From positions 33,646-97,645 of the forward strand of contig DVOU01000008.1 in assembly GCA_018713365.1 (NCBI GenBank): a DNA stretch of 64,000 nucleotides. Reading direction: 5' to 3'. The notes under the pieces are model-generated. The model was not told the DNA's origin and searched no databases. It saw nothing but the letters and a program-made list of their open reading frames with translations. Shown here piece after piece: positions 23,362 to 32,700 of this stretch. The first letter of the stretch is position 1. Each line of letters begins with the position of its first letter. Source of the DNA: Pullichristensenella excrementipullorum (lineage in GTDB: Bacteria > Bacillota > Clostridia > Christensenellales > Aristaeellaceae). The position numbers and the translations under genes were made by a program.

Positions 23362-24592
23362 AGAGCGGGAAGGCCTTGCACAGTTCCAGAGCGCGCGCGC
23401 GCACGTCTTCCACGGCGGCCTCGCCCTTTTCGATGATGTCGGCGATCATGTCGGCGATCTTCACCATTTCCGGCTCCTTCATGCCGCGGGTGGTGACGGC
23501 GGGGGTGCCTACGCGCAGGCCGCTGGTGACGAAGGGCGAGCGCGTCTCGCGCGGCACGGTGTTCTTGTTGGCGGTGATGTTGGCCTCGCCCAGCAGGCGC
23601 TCCAGCTCCTTGCCGGTCATCTCGGTATCGACCAAGTCAATGAGCATCAGGTGGTTGTCCGTGCCGCCGGAGACGAGGCGCACGCCGCGCTTTACAAGCT
23701 GTTCGGCCATGGCGGCGGCGTTCAGGACGATCTGGTGCTGGTAGGCGGCGAAGTCCTCCCCCATGGCCTCCTTGAAGCAGATGGCCTTGGCGGCAATGAC
23801 GTGTTCCAGCGGGCCGCCCTGCGTGCCGGGGAAGATGGCCTTGTCGATGGCCCTGGCGTACTGCTCGCGGCAGAGGATGAGGCCGCCGCGGGGGCCGCGC
23901 AGCGTCTTGTGGGTGGTGGTGGTGACCACGTCGGCATAGGGCACGGGGCTCATGTGTTCGCCCGCGGCCACGAGGCCGGCGATGTGGGCCATGTCCACCA
24001 TCAGCATCGCGCCCACTTCATCGGCGATCTGGCGGAATTTGGCAAAGTCGATGGCGCGGGCGTAGGCGCTGGCGCCGGCGACGATCAATTTCGGCTTGTG
24101 TTCGAGGGCGAGGCGGCGCACCTCGTCGTAGTCGATGCGCTCAGTCTTCTCGTCGAGGTTGTAGGCCACGAAGTGGAAGTACTTGCCGGAGAGATTGACG
24201 GGGCTGCCGTGGGTGAGGTGGCCGCCGTTGGAAAGGCTCATGCCCAGCACGGTGTCGCCCGGCTCGAGCAGGGCAAAGTACACGGCGGTGTTGGCCTGCG
24301 CGCCGGAATGGGGCTGCACGTTGGCGTGGTCGGCGCCAAAGAGTTTCTTGGCGCGCTCGCGGGCAAGATCCTCGACCTCATCGACGAACTGACAGCCGCC
24401 ATAGTAGCGCTTGCCGGGATAGCCCTCGGCGTACTTGTTCGTCAGGTGGGAACCCATCGCCTCCATGACGGCGGGGCTGACGAAGTTTTCCGAAGCGATC
24501 AGTTCGATGTGCGTCTGCTGACGCTCCAATTCGCGCTGCATGGCGGCATAAATTTCCGGGTCGGACTGCTTGACGGCAGGGTATTCCAGCAT
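23354..24592 (-). CDS. glyA: Serine hydroxymethyltransferase
   Basis: GlyA interconverts serine and glycine with tetrahydrofolate and feeds the one-carbon pool. The 412-residue product shows ELIASENFVSPAV, the LTNKYAEGYPGKRYYGGC substrate region and the PLP lysine in VVTTTTHKTLRGPRGG (about residue 225). Length is normal. The frame extends upstream, but ATG 24592 has an AAGGAGG site and fits the family N-terminus. No glycine or folate riboswitch fits in the short leader. Confidence 0.98.
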   Translation of the reverse strand: MLEYPAVKQSDPEIYAAMQRELERQQTHIELIASENFVSPAVMEAMGSHLTNKYAEGYPGKRYYGGCQFVDEVEDLARERAKKLFGADHANVQPHSGAQANTAVYFALLEPGDTVLGMSLSNGGHLTHGSPVNLSGKYFHFVAYNLDEKTERIDYDEVRRLALEHKPKLIVAGASAYARAIDFAKFRQIADEVGAMLMVDMAHIAGLVAAGEHMSPVPYADVVTTTTHKTLRGPRGGLILCREQYARAIDKAIFPGTQGGPLEHVIAAKAICFKEAMGEDFAAYQHQIVLNAAAMAEQLVKRGVRLVSGGTDNHLMLIDLVDTEMTGKELERLLGEANITANKNTVPRETRSPFVTSGLRVGTPAVTTRGMKEPEMVKIADMIADIIEKGEAAVEDVRARALELCKAFPLYG

Positions 24593-24623
24593 GGCTTGCG
24601 CCTCCTTGTGATTCGTTTTCTCC

Positions 24624-24653
24624 ATATTACGCGATGGAGCGGGCACAAGACAA
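24624..24653 (-). promoter_or_regulatory. Promoter of glyA
   Basis: Minus strand TTGTCT (24648-24653), 18 bases, TAATAT (24624-24629). Confidence 0.5.
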
Positions 24654-24675
24654 GCGCGACCGTGTTAAGTCGCGC
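24654..24675 (-). terminator. Hairpin after the YugP-type gene
   Basis: GCGCGAC/GTCGCGC arms (24654-24660, 24669-24675), then TTGTCTT on the minus strand. It overlaps the glyA -35. Confidence 0.45.
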
Positions 24676-24730
24676 CTGTTTTGCGGACATTTGTCGTTAT
24701 CTCGCGGAAAATGTTCATTTTTGCCGCTTG

Positions 24731-25429
24731 TCAGTCGTCGCGGCGCACGCCGGCGATGGCCAGCAGACGCAAAAGCTGCATGATGGCCATGAAGGCGCTG
24801 GCCACGTAGGTCATGGCCGCGGCGGACAGCACCTTTTTCGCGCCGCGCATCTCCTCGCCGGGCTGGAGGTAGCCGTTGGCTTCCAGCGCCGCGAGGGCGC
24901 GTTTGGAGGCGTTGAACTCCACCGGCAGCGTGATGAGGGCGAAGAGCACTGCCAGCGCGAACAGGGCGATGCCCGCGTAGAGCAGCGGTTCCCAGGAGAA
25001 GATCAGGCCGACGAGGAACAGCGGCCAGGAGAGGTTGGAGCCGATGTTGACCACCGGCACCGCCGCCGTGCGCAGCATCAAGGGCGCGTAGCCGTCGCGG
25101 TGCTGGAGGACGTGGCCGGCCTCGTGCGCCGCCACGCCCAGCGCCGCCACGGAGGTGGAGTTGGCCGTGGAGTCCGAGAGGCGCAGCACCATGTTCTTCG
25201 GGTCGTAGTGGTCGGTGAGGTTGCCGCGCGTGCGCTCGACGGAGACGTCGTAGACGCCCTCGGCGTGCAGGAGCTGTTCGGCCATCTGCGTGGCGGTCAT
25301 GCCCGAGGAGGCGCGCACCTTGCTGAAGCGGTTGAACGTGCTGGAAACGCGGAACTGCGCCCACAGCGAGAGCAGCAGCGCCGGGATCAGCAGCAGGTAT
25401 GTCCAGTCATAGAAAAACGGAAAGTACAT
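24731..25429 (-). CDS. yugP: YugP-type neutral zinc metallopeptidase
   Basis: The 232-residue membrane protein has the zinc motif HEAGHVLQH (about 101-109) in a cytoplasmic or interfacial loop, preceded by the family segment SSGMTATQMAEQLLHAEGV and followed by two or three membrane helices (about 120-170 and 205-225). YugP proteins are a conserved peptidase family in Firmicutes with unknown substrates. The ATG has an AAGGAGG site and a promoter lies at 25467-25495. Confidence 0.93.
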   Translation of the reverse strand: MYFPFFYDWTYLLLIPALLLSLWAQFRVSSTFNRFSKVRASSGMTATQMAEQLLHAEGVYDVSVERTRGNLTDHYDPKNMVLRLSDSTANSTSVAALGVAAHEAGHVLQHRDGYAPLMLRTAAVPVVNIGSNLSWPLFLVGLIFSWEPLLYAGIALFALAVLFALITLPVEFNASKRALAALEANGYLQPGEEMRGAKKVLSAAAMTYVASAFMAIMQLLRLLAIAGVRRDD

Positions 25430-25466
25430 GGTCTTCCTCCTTGCGGGGCGTTTCCCCCATGTTCCT

Positions 25467-25495
25467 ATTGTACCACACGCGGCGGGGTTTGGAAA
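25467..25495 (-). promoter_or_regulatory. Promoter of the YugP-type gene
   Basis: Minus strand TTTCCA (25490-25495), 17 bases, TACAAT (25467-25472), TG-extended. Confidence 0.6.
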
Positions 25496-25556
25496 CAGCT
25501 CGCGGCCAAAAACCGCATTTGCGATGGCAAAATGTCGCCGCGCGGGCGCGAACGCC

Positions 25557-25585
25557 TTGACGGGAGGGGGCGAAGATGGTATGCT
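25557..25585 (+). promoter_or_regulatory. Promoter of the exonuclease/phosphatase-family gene
   Basis: TTGACG (25557-25562), 17 bases, TATGCT (25580-25585). Confidence 0.6.
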
Positions 25586-25633
25586 GGAAGCGGCGGGACA
25601 CGTGGAATATGTGGCCCGGAAGGGGGAACGTTC

Positions 25634-26674
25634 ATGCGCAAAGTGCTGATCGGGCTGGGCGCCATCGTGGGCGCGCTGCTGGTGCTGCTATTGGCTTACG
25701 CGGCCTATGTGCTTCTGAACATGCAGCGCATCGAGGACGATCTGCCGCTGGACGTTGCGCAGAACGCCGCGGAGACCGTGGAGGCGGGGCGGGAGTACAC
25801 GCTGCTCACGTGGAACCTCGGCTTTGGCGCCTATTCCGACGATTTCAGCTTCTTCATGGACGGCGGCGAGCATGCCCGCGCCCTTTCCAGAGCGGCGGTG
25901 GAGGAAAACATCTCCGCCATGGCCGCGCGCGTGCGCGAACTGGACCCCGACTTCGCGCTTTTGCAGGAAGTGGACGTGGACGCCGACCGCAGTTGGCACG
26001 TCAATGAGCGCGCCATGCTGCTGGAGGCGTTCCCGGAGATGTCATCCAGCTTCGCCGTCAATTACGATTCGCCCTACCTCTTTTACCCGTTCAACGAGCC
26101 CATTGGCCGCTCCCTGTCCGGCATCCTCACGCTAACGGGGGCGCGCGTGGACGAAGCCGTGCGCCATAGTTTGCCGCTGGAAAGCGGGCTTACGCGGCTT
26201 ACCGACCTCGACCGCTGCTACACCGTCAGCCGCCTGCCGCTTGCAAACGGGGCGACGCTGTGCCTGTACAACGTACACCTCTCCGCCTACACCAGCGACG
26301 GCAGCATTTCCACCGAACAGGCGCGGCTGCTGCTAAACGACATGGCGGCGGAGTACGCGCAGGGCAACTACGCGCTGGCTGGGGGCGATTTCAACAAGGA
26401 CCTGCCCGGCGATTCCGGCGCGGACTACGCCTGGGCGCAGCCCTTCCCCACCGAGCTTCTGCCCGAGGGCATCACCCTTTACGCCCCGGAAAACGCCCGC
26501 ACCAGCCGCTACGCCTGCGAGCCCTACGACCCCGCCACCGCCGTGACCATCACGCTGGACGGCTTCCTGGCCTCGGAAAACATCGAAGTGCTCTCCTGCG
26601 AGGCCATCGAGGAGGGCTTCGCCCACTCCGACAACGAGCCGGTGGTGCTGAGATTCAAGTTGGTGGAGGGGTAA
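25634..26674 (+). CDS. Membrane-anchored endonuclease/exonuclease/phosphatase-family protein
   Basis: The 346-residue protein has an N-terminal membrane anchor (about 5-28) and an EEP-fold catalytic domain outside the cell. Family motifs are visible: LLTWNLGFG (Asn), LLQEVDVD (Glu), YNVHLSAY (His), AGGDFNKDLPG (Asp/Asn) and the terminal GFAHSDNEPVV (Asp-His pair region). The fold covers DNases, phosphodiesterases and sphingomyelinases, so the substrate is open; an extracytoplasmic phosphodiesterase or nuclease is most likely. It has its own promoter. Confidence 0.88.
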   Translation: MRKVLIGLGAIVGALLVLLLAYAAYVLLNMQRIEDDLPLDVAQNAAETVEAGREYTLLTWNLGFGAYSDDFSFFMDGGEHARALSRAAVEENISAMAARVRELDPDFALLQEVDVDADRSWHVNERAMLLEAFPEMSSSFAVNYDSPYLFYPFNEPIGRSLSGILTLTGARVDEAVRHSLPLESGLTRLTDLDRCYTVSRLPLANGATLCLYNVHLSAYTSDGSISTEQARLLLNDMAAEYAQGNYALAGGDFNKDLPGDSGADYAWAQPFPTELLPEGITLYAPENARTSRYACEPYDPATAVTITLDGFLASENIEVLSCEAIEEGFAHSDNEPVVLRFKLVEG

Positions 26675-26781
26675 GAAGGGAACGCCGAAAGGAGGCCGCC
26701 CGATGGAAAGATCGCGGAACTGTGCCGCGCGCATAAAGGTTGACAGTACCCTGCCTTGACGCTGTACTGCACGCAAAGATG

Positions 26782-26810
26782 AAAAAGGGCGAGTAAAAAG
26801 CAACTCGCCC
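26782..26810 (-). terminator. Terminator of the restriction-modification gene
   Basis: GGGCGAGT/ACTCGCCC arms (26787-26794, 26803-26810), then TTTTT on the minus strand. Confidence 0.85.
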
Positions 26811-26820
26811 GTAATAGCTT

Positions 26821-29379
26821 CTATTCGCCTAATGTTGAAAGTAAGAGTGTTTTTGCACTATTGCTTGAAGAAATTGACCGCTCAAGTTCATCAATAGAAG
26901 CAATAACTGCATTTCCGATTTGCTCAATAACAGCCCTGTCTTTCGGTACTGGAATGGGTATATCCGCTATAATATCCGGTTCCAAATGTTCCTGATTTGT
27001 GCCGTAGGCATTTTTTAACATAAGACTTTGTCCTAATTCGCTTTGCAGGAACTCGTATAGATAACCACGGAGCGGAATATCATCCACGACAATACGAATC
27101 AAGTTATTTGTTGCAACATGCCCATCATGTTGTGATAAAGCATATGTGACGCGTCCAAGTGTTCCAGAATCGGAAACGAGTATATAACCGCGATAAATGG
27201 TTAATGCGTCAAGCTGTTTTTTGACTTGCGGACTTGCTTTTGCACTATCTAAGTATTTCACATTATCACTATTCAGCTGTGTTAAAGCGGTTCCTGTAAA
27301 ATACTTTCGGATAGTCGGCCCTGATGTAACGCCCAAATCAGCATAGGGACGCTTAAAGCGTGGCCCGTTGTAAACACGCGCCAAATCACCTAAACGATGG
27401 ATTTCAAAATCATCGCGTTCGCTCAATGTAATCACTTTCCGGAAAGCTGCGTTATACTGTGGTAGATAATGAACAGGATTAAAAGAAAGAGTATCAGAAT
27501 CTAAGTCTGAAAAAGCAATTGTATATCTGAATTCACTTTCTACCAAAGTTCCGTTTTTGAATTCCCGATAGCTTTCAGCAATTTCAGACAAATCTTCATC
27601 CAAAATATGCTGACCGTTACGAATAACCGGGTTTCCTTCGGAATCCTTTTTGAAAATTGCTTCTCCCCGACTTGTCTGTCCGACTTTATTAGAAATGGCC
27701 ATAAAAATACGGTAATCCGGCGTAATATTTCTTAATTTTCGCAAGAAAATAACAGATGCTTTGGAACCGCAAAACGGTTCAAAAGTATCTTCATGCAGGT
27801 TTATCACAGCAAGGATTTGCGCCTGATTACATATTGTTTTTCTGATTGCAAAGGCTTCACGATTATCAAGCTGGCCTTTTGCCATTACAATACCGATGAT
27901 ACCGCCTTCCTTCACCCATAAAAGGCACTTTTCAAGGAATAATAGTTCTGGGGCTATGCCTTGTCTGTCGTTTAGTTTGTCTGAATAGACAACATCTCCA
28001 TTGTTTGATATTTCCCATTGATGCCCGTTTTTGTATTGAGAAAGAATGTTTGGCTCCTTTATCCTTAAATCGTGGCCTGACCCAAACGGGGGATTTGTTA
28101 GAATGATATTCGGCTTTTCTATTCCGCATAGTTCATTAAACCGCGCTGACAGCTTTAATACAGAATCAAGGCTGTTTGCGTGTTCAATCCCGCCGTGTCC
28201 ATCTTTGCCAAGCAACATATTTGCTTTAGCAATCTTTACGAGTTTAGGCGAAATATCAACACCGAAAAGCTGATGGACAACATTTCTTTTTAGAACTTCC
28301 TTTGAGTTTGACGAACGGGTGGATTTATCTATATTGTCAAAAATATAGTTCATTGCCGTTAATAAAAAACCACCGCTACCACAAGCCGGATCTAAAATAA
28401 TGTCCCGTTCTGTTGGAGAAGCCATTTTAACCATCATGTTAACGACAAGTCTATTTGTAAAATACTGTCCGCGTTCTCCTTTAAGATGTGAAGCAACATA
28501 TATTTCATAAGCAGTACCTATTACGTCATGTGGCGAATCCATAAAGGAATATTGTTGTAATTGCGAAATAACAACAGCCAACTGCTCGTTCGAAGCTGTT
28601 ATAACTTCTGTCGGTGAAAAGACATCTGTATATCTATCACGAACAGAATTAAATAGGCGGCGTACACGCAAACAAGCAGCATTCCGCGCCGTTTCATCTG
28701 CAAACTCTTCGGGCGTGATATGGAAATCGCATTCATCTTTTGCACTTGCTTCATCTTCAATTTTCGAGAGAATAATGCGCACCATATCAAGCGCTATATC
28801 TTCGGAATCAATACCCGACCGATATATAGCGTTATGGCAACGCCGAAAAGCTAATTTCAAATCTACAGGTACAATCAAATCGCCTTTTTTATACTTACCT
28901 ATACTATCCCATGCTTGTTCATACTTTGGAAGGCCAAGCCATGAAATGATATTGCCCGTTCTCGCTTCTTTGCGGTAAAAATCAATCTTGTTCCCATTTG
29001 TCCAAAACCCGCCCTGTGCAGATGAAGCACTCATATATGAAAGCAGTTGTCCATCTGAATCGAGGATGGTTGGCGCTTTTGTCTCTGCGACAAGATATAT
29101 TTCACCTTGATTGTTACTTGCGCAAGCAGCGGCATTATTATACACAACAATATCCGCCCTCTTTACTTCTCGCCCGATGTTGATACTTCTTTCTAATCCT
29201 ATGTTAGCAAGCGGATAGCCAAATTCACAATGAAGAATCTGTGCCATTTTCTGCCGAATACGTTCTTCTGGAGTGTTCGGACGGCGTGTGTCATTGTCGA
29301 TATAGTCAATGATTTTCCCTTGCGCATCAAGGGTGATTTGAAATTCTTGCGCTTCAACCCAACTATCAATTTCAGCCAT
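26821..29379 (-). CDS. Fused restriction-modification protein (HsdR_N nuclease, N6-adenine methylase, specificity domain)
   Basis: The 852-residue protein carries three parts. Residues about 30-110 resemble the HsdR N-terminal nuclease, with D76 (RADIVVY) and E99-x-K101 (LVAETKAP) as the PD-(D/E)xK triad. Residues about 240-620 are an HsdM-type adenine methylase with motif I DPACGSGGF (330-338) and motif IV NPPFG (429-433). The C-terminal 200 residues look like an HsdS target-recognition half (RLGDLARVYNGPRFK; DIIADIPIPVPKDRAVIEQI). No helicase is present, so it is a Type IIG/BcgI-like all-in-one enzyme. DNA is far more AT-rich than its neighbours, indicating transfer. ATG 29379 was chosen because the promoter lies just upstream, inside the longer open frame. 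Confidence 0.9.
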   Translation of the reverse strand: MAEIDSWVEAQEFQITLDAQGKIIDYIDNDTRRPNTPEERIRQKMAQILHCEFGYPLANIGLERSINIGREVKRADIVVYNNAAACASNNQGEIYLVAETKAPTILDSDGQLLSYMSASSAQGGFWTNGNKIDFYRKEARTGNIISWLGLPKYEQAWDSIGKYKKGDLIVPVDLKLAFRRCHNAIYRSGIDSEDIALDMVRIILSKIEDEASAKDECDFHITPEEFADETARNAACLRVRRLFNSVRDRYTDVFSPTEVITASNEQLAVVISQLQQYSFMDSPHDVIGTAYEIYVASHLKGERGQYFTNRLVVNMMVKMASPTERDIILDPACGSGGFLLTAMNYIFDNIDKSTRSSNSKEVLKRNVVHQLFGVDISPKLVKIAKANMLLGKDGHGGIEHANSLDSVLKLSARFNELCGIEKPNIILTNPPFGSGHDLRIKEPNILSQYKNGHQWEISNNGDVVYSDKLNDRQGIAPELLFLEKCLLWVKEGGIIGIVMAKGQLDNREAFAIRKTICNQAQILAVINLHEDTFEPFCGSKASVIFLRKLRNITPDYRIFMAISNKVGQTSRGEAIFKKDSEGNPVIRNGQHILDEDLSEIAESYREFKNGTLVESEFRYTIAFSDLDSDTLSFNPVHYLPQYNAAFRKVITLSERDDFEIHRLGDLARVYNGPRFKRPYADLGVTSGPTIRKYFTGTALTQLNSDNVKYLDSAKASPQVKKQLDALTIYRGYILVSDSGTLGRVTYALSQHDGHVATNNLIRIVVDDIPLRGYLYEFLQSELGQSLMLKNAYGTNQEHLEPDIIADIPIPVPKDRAVIEQIGNAVIASIDELERSISSSNSAKTLLLSTLGE

Positions 29380-29419
29380 TGTAAAGTCCCCTTCGCTAAA
29401 GTATCGAGCAATCTCCTTA

Positions 29420-29448
29420 ATTATAGCACAGTCTCTAAAATATCGCAA
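29420..29448 (-). promoter_or_regulatory. Promoter of the restriction-modification gene
   Basis: Minus strand TTGCGA (29443-29448), 17 bases, TATAAT (29420-29425), with a TGC extension. Confidence 0.8.
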
Positions 29449-29500
29449 TAGGAGCGAAGATATTTCAAGTTTCCTAAAATATCGTTCATAATATCGCCTA
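29435..29500. promoter_or_regulatory. CGATATT repeats over the -35 box (possible operator)
   Basis: On the minus strand CGATATTTTAG occurs twice (about 29435-29445 and 29475-29485), and CGATATTATG once more next to the second; an inverted AAATATCTTCG lies between. The first overlaps the -35. Such spacing suits a dimeric or self-acting regulator. The rest of the 353-bp gap 29380-29732 holds the nifJ terminator and no gene. Confidence 0.45.
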
Positions 29501-29637
29501 CTAGTGTGGGGTATATGAAAGTAGATTTCAGCGACAGACAAGTGACATTTTGACAATGCAGAGCGTTAAAAGCCTTGATATTACAGGGTTTTCGGCGCTC
29601 TGCCTGTATTCTGTGGGGCAACGGAAAGGCGTTTTTC

Positions 29638-29682
29638 TACAAAGCCCGCCGCCGCGAACGTTCGCGACGGCGGGCTTTGTAG
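29638..29682 (-). terminator. Terminator of nifJ
   Basis: A long near-perfect palindrome, CTACAAAGCCCGCCG with its complement, centred at 29660 and ending in CTTTGT on the minus strand. Confidence 0.8.
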
Positions 29683-29732
29683 CGCTCCGTCCCGCGCGCC
29701 CTTGCGGGGCGCGCGGGGCGCTTGTGCGCGGC

Positions 29733-32700
29733 TTACTTGCCGGCCATGCGCTTGTAGGTCTCGAGGCGCTTGCGGGCCTCGGCCTCGGATTCCTCGAAGA
29801 GCGCGGGCGCGACGTCCGGGAACTGCCGCAGCAGCGAGGCGTAGCGGTTCTCGCCCTTGATGAAGTCCTGATAGCTCTCGGTCGGGTCCTTGGAATCCAC
29901 GGTGAGCGGGTTCTCCAGATCCGGGTTGTAGCGGTACATGGTCCAGTAACCGGCGGCGACGGCCTTCTTGATCTCGGCCTGCGCCTGGTTCATCTTGATG
30001 CCGTGGTTGATGCACGGCGCGTAGGCGATGATGAGGGACGGGCCCTTGTAGGCCTCGGCCTCGGTCATGGCCTTGATGAGCTGGTTCATGTCCGCGCCCA
30101 TGGCGACCTGCGCCACGTACACATAGCCGTAGGACATGGCCATCAGGCCCAGATCCTTCTTGCGGGTGCGCTTGCCGGCGGCCGCGAACTTGGCCACGGA
30201 GCCGGTCGGCGTGGACTTGGAAGCCTGTCCGCCGGTGTTGGAGTAGACCTCGGTATCCAGCACAAGCACGTTGACGTCCTCGCCCTGCGCCAGCACGTGG
30301 TCCAGTCCGCCGTAGCCGATGTCATAGGCCCAGCCGTCGCCGCCGAAGATCCAGATGGACTTCTTGGTCAGCATATCGGCGTCGGCGATGACCTCGCGCG
30401 CCAGCGTGCAGGCCTCGCAGGGGCAGACCTTGCCGTTGGCCAGCCAAGCGGCCTCGCTGGGCGTGCCGGTCAGATCGCGGGCGGGATCGGTGGCCTTCTT
30501 GCAGGCGGCCAGCAGCTTCGCGCCGGCGGCCTTGGAGGCCTCGGCGTCGTCCATGCCCTCGAGCCATTCCTTGCCCGCGGCCTGAATCTCCTCATCGCAG
30601 TAGGGGATGGCGATGAGCTTTGCGACGGTGTCGGCCAGCTTCTTGCGGCGCTGGGTGACGGCCAGGTTCATGCCGAAGCCGAACTCGGCGTTGTCCTCAA
30701 AGAGGCTGTTGGCCCAGGCGGGGCCGTGGCCTTCGTTGTTGGTGGTGTAGGGGCAGGTGGGGGCGGAGCCGCCGTAGATGGAGGAGCAGCCCGTGGCGTT
30801 GGCAACGATCATGCGGTCGCCGAACAGCTGGGTGACGAGCTTCACATACGGGGTCTCGCCGCAGCCCGCGCAGGCGCCGGAGAACTCGAAGAGCGGCTTC
30901 TTGAGCTGGGCGTCCTTGATGGTCTTGGGATGCGCCTCGCCCTTGAACTCAGGCAGCGTCTGGGCGTACTCCCAGTTCTTCTCCTCGGCGGTCTGGGTGG
31001 CCAGAGGCTTCATGACCAGCGCCTTGTTCTTGGCCGGGCAGACCTGCGCGCAGTTTTCGCAGCCGGTGCAATCCAGCGGGGAGACCTGCATGCGGAAGGT
31101 CAGGCCCTTGAACTTCGGGCCCAGCGCCGGCTTGGTGGCGAACGTCTCGGGCGCGTTGGCCTTGCCCTCGTCATCCACCATATAGGGGCGGATGCAGGCG
31201 TGCGGGCAGACCATGGCGCACTGGCAGCACTGGATGCAGTTGTCGATCTGCCACTCGGGCACCATGACGGCGATGCCGCGCTTTTCGTACTTGGTGGTGC
31301 CGGTGGGCACGACGCCGGCCGGATCCAGCTTGGACACGGGCAGCTTGTCGCCTTCCTGCGCGAGGATGGGCTGGATGACCTCGTCGAAGTACTCAGTGGC
31401 CTCGACCTTGACGGGCACCGCGCCGGTGGTGGCGTTGGCCCACTCGGCGGGCACGGGGATCTCGACCAGGCCGGAGATGGCGATGTCGATGGCGTCCCAG
31501 TTCTTCTTGACCACCTCGTCGCCCTTCTTGCCGTAGGCCTTCTTGGCGTAGGCCTTCATGTACTCATCCGCCTGCTCGTAGAGGATGACGTTGGCCAGCT
31601 TGAAGAACGCCGCCTGCATGATGGTGTTGATGCGGCCGCCCATGCCGACCTCGCGGGCCAGCTTGATGGCGTCCACGGTGTAGAACCTGGCGTGCTTCTT
31701 GGCCAGCGCCTGCTTCATGGAGGCGGGCAGCTGCTCTTCCATCTCCTCGGCCGTCCACGGGCTGTTGAGCAGGAAGACGCCGCCGTCCTTGAGGGCGGAG
31801 AGCATGTCGTACTTGGTGACGTAGGCGGGGTTGTGGCAGGCGATGAAGTCCGCGGAGTCGATCAGGTAGGTGGACATGATCGGGCTCTTGCCGAAGCGCA
31901 GGTGGCTGACGGTGATGCCGCCGGACTTCTTGGAATCGTAGCTGAAATACGCCTGCGCGTACATATCGGTGTGGTCGCCGATGATCTTGATGGAGTTCTT
32001 GTTCGCGCCCACGGTGCCGTCGGAGCCGAGGCCGTAGAACATGCAGGAGACCAGACCTTCGGGGCTGGCGTCGATCTTCTCGCCCAGTTCGAGGGAGGTG
32101 CCGGTCACATCATCGACGATGCCGACGGTGAAGTGGTTCTTGGGTTCGTCCTTGGCAAGGTTGTCATAGACGGCCTTGACCATGGTGGGGTTGAACTCCT
32201 TGGAGCCGAGGCCGTAGCGGCCGCCGACGACGAGGATGTCGTTCTTGCCCGCCTCGCGCAGCGCGGAGCAGACGTCCAGATACAGAGGCTCGCCCAGAGA
32301 GCCGGATTCCTTGGTGCGGTCCAGCACGGCGATCTTCTTGCAGGTTGCCGGGATGGCGGCCAGGAAGTGCTTCATGGAGAAGGGACGGTAGAGGTGGACC
32401 TTGACAAGGCCGACCTTCTCGCCGCGCTTGTTCAGGTAATTGACGGTCTCCTCGGCGGCGTCGCAGCCGGAGCCCATGGCGATGATGACGCGGTCGGCGT
32501 CCGGGGCGCCCACGTAGTCAAACAGCTTGTAGCGGCGGCCGGTCAGTTCGCCGACTTCGTTCATGACTTCCTCGACGATGTCCGGGGTGGCCAGATAGTA
32601 CTTGTTGGCAGCCTCGCGGCCCTGGAAGTAGATGTCCGGGTTCTGCGCCGTGCCGCTCTGATGCGGATGCTCGGGGTTGAGCGCGCGCTCGCGGAAGGCC

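Noticed and set aside
24593..24660. Glycine or tetrahydrofolate riboswitch before glyA
   Set aside because: Only about 30 bases lie between the promoter and the start codon.
29379..29556. Upstream extension of the restriction-modification gene to 29556
   Set aside because: The promoter (29420-29448) and operator-like repeats lie inside this stretch, and ATG 29379 has an AAGGGG site and fits the family N-terminus.
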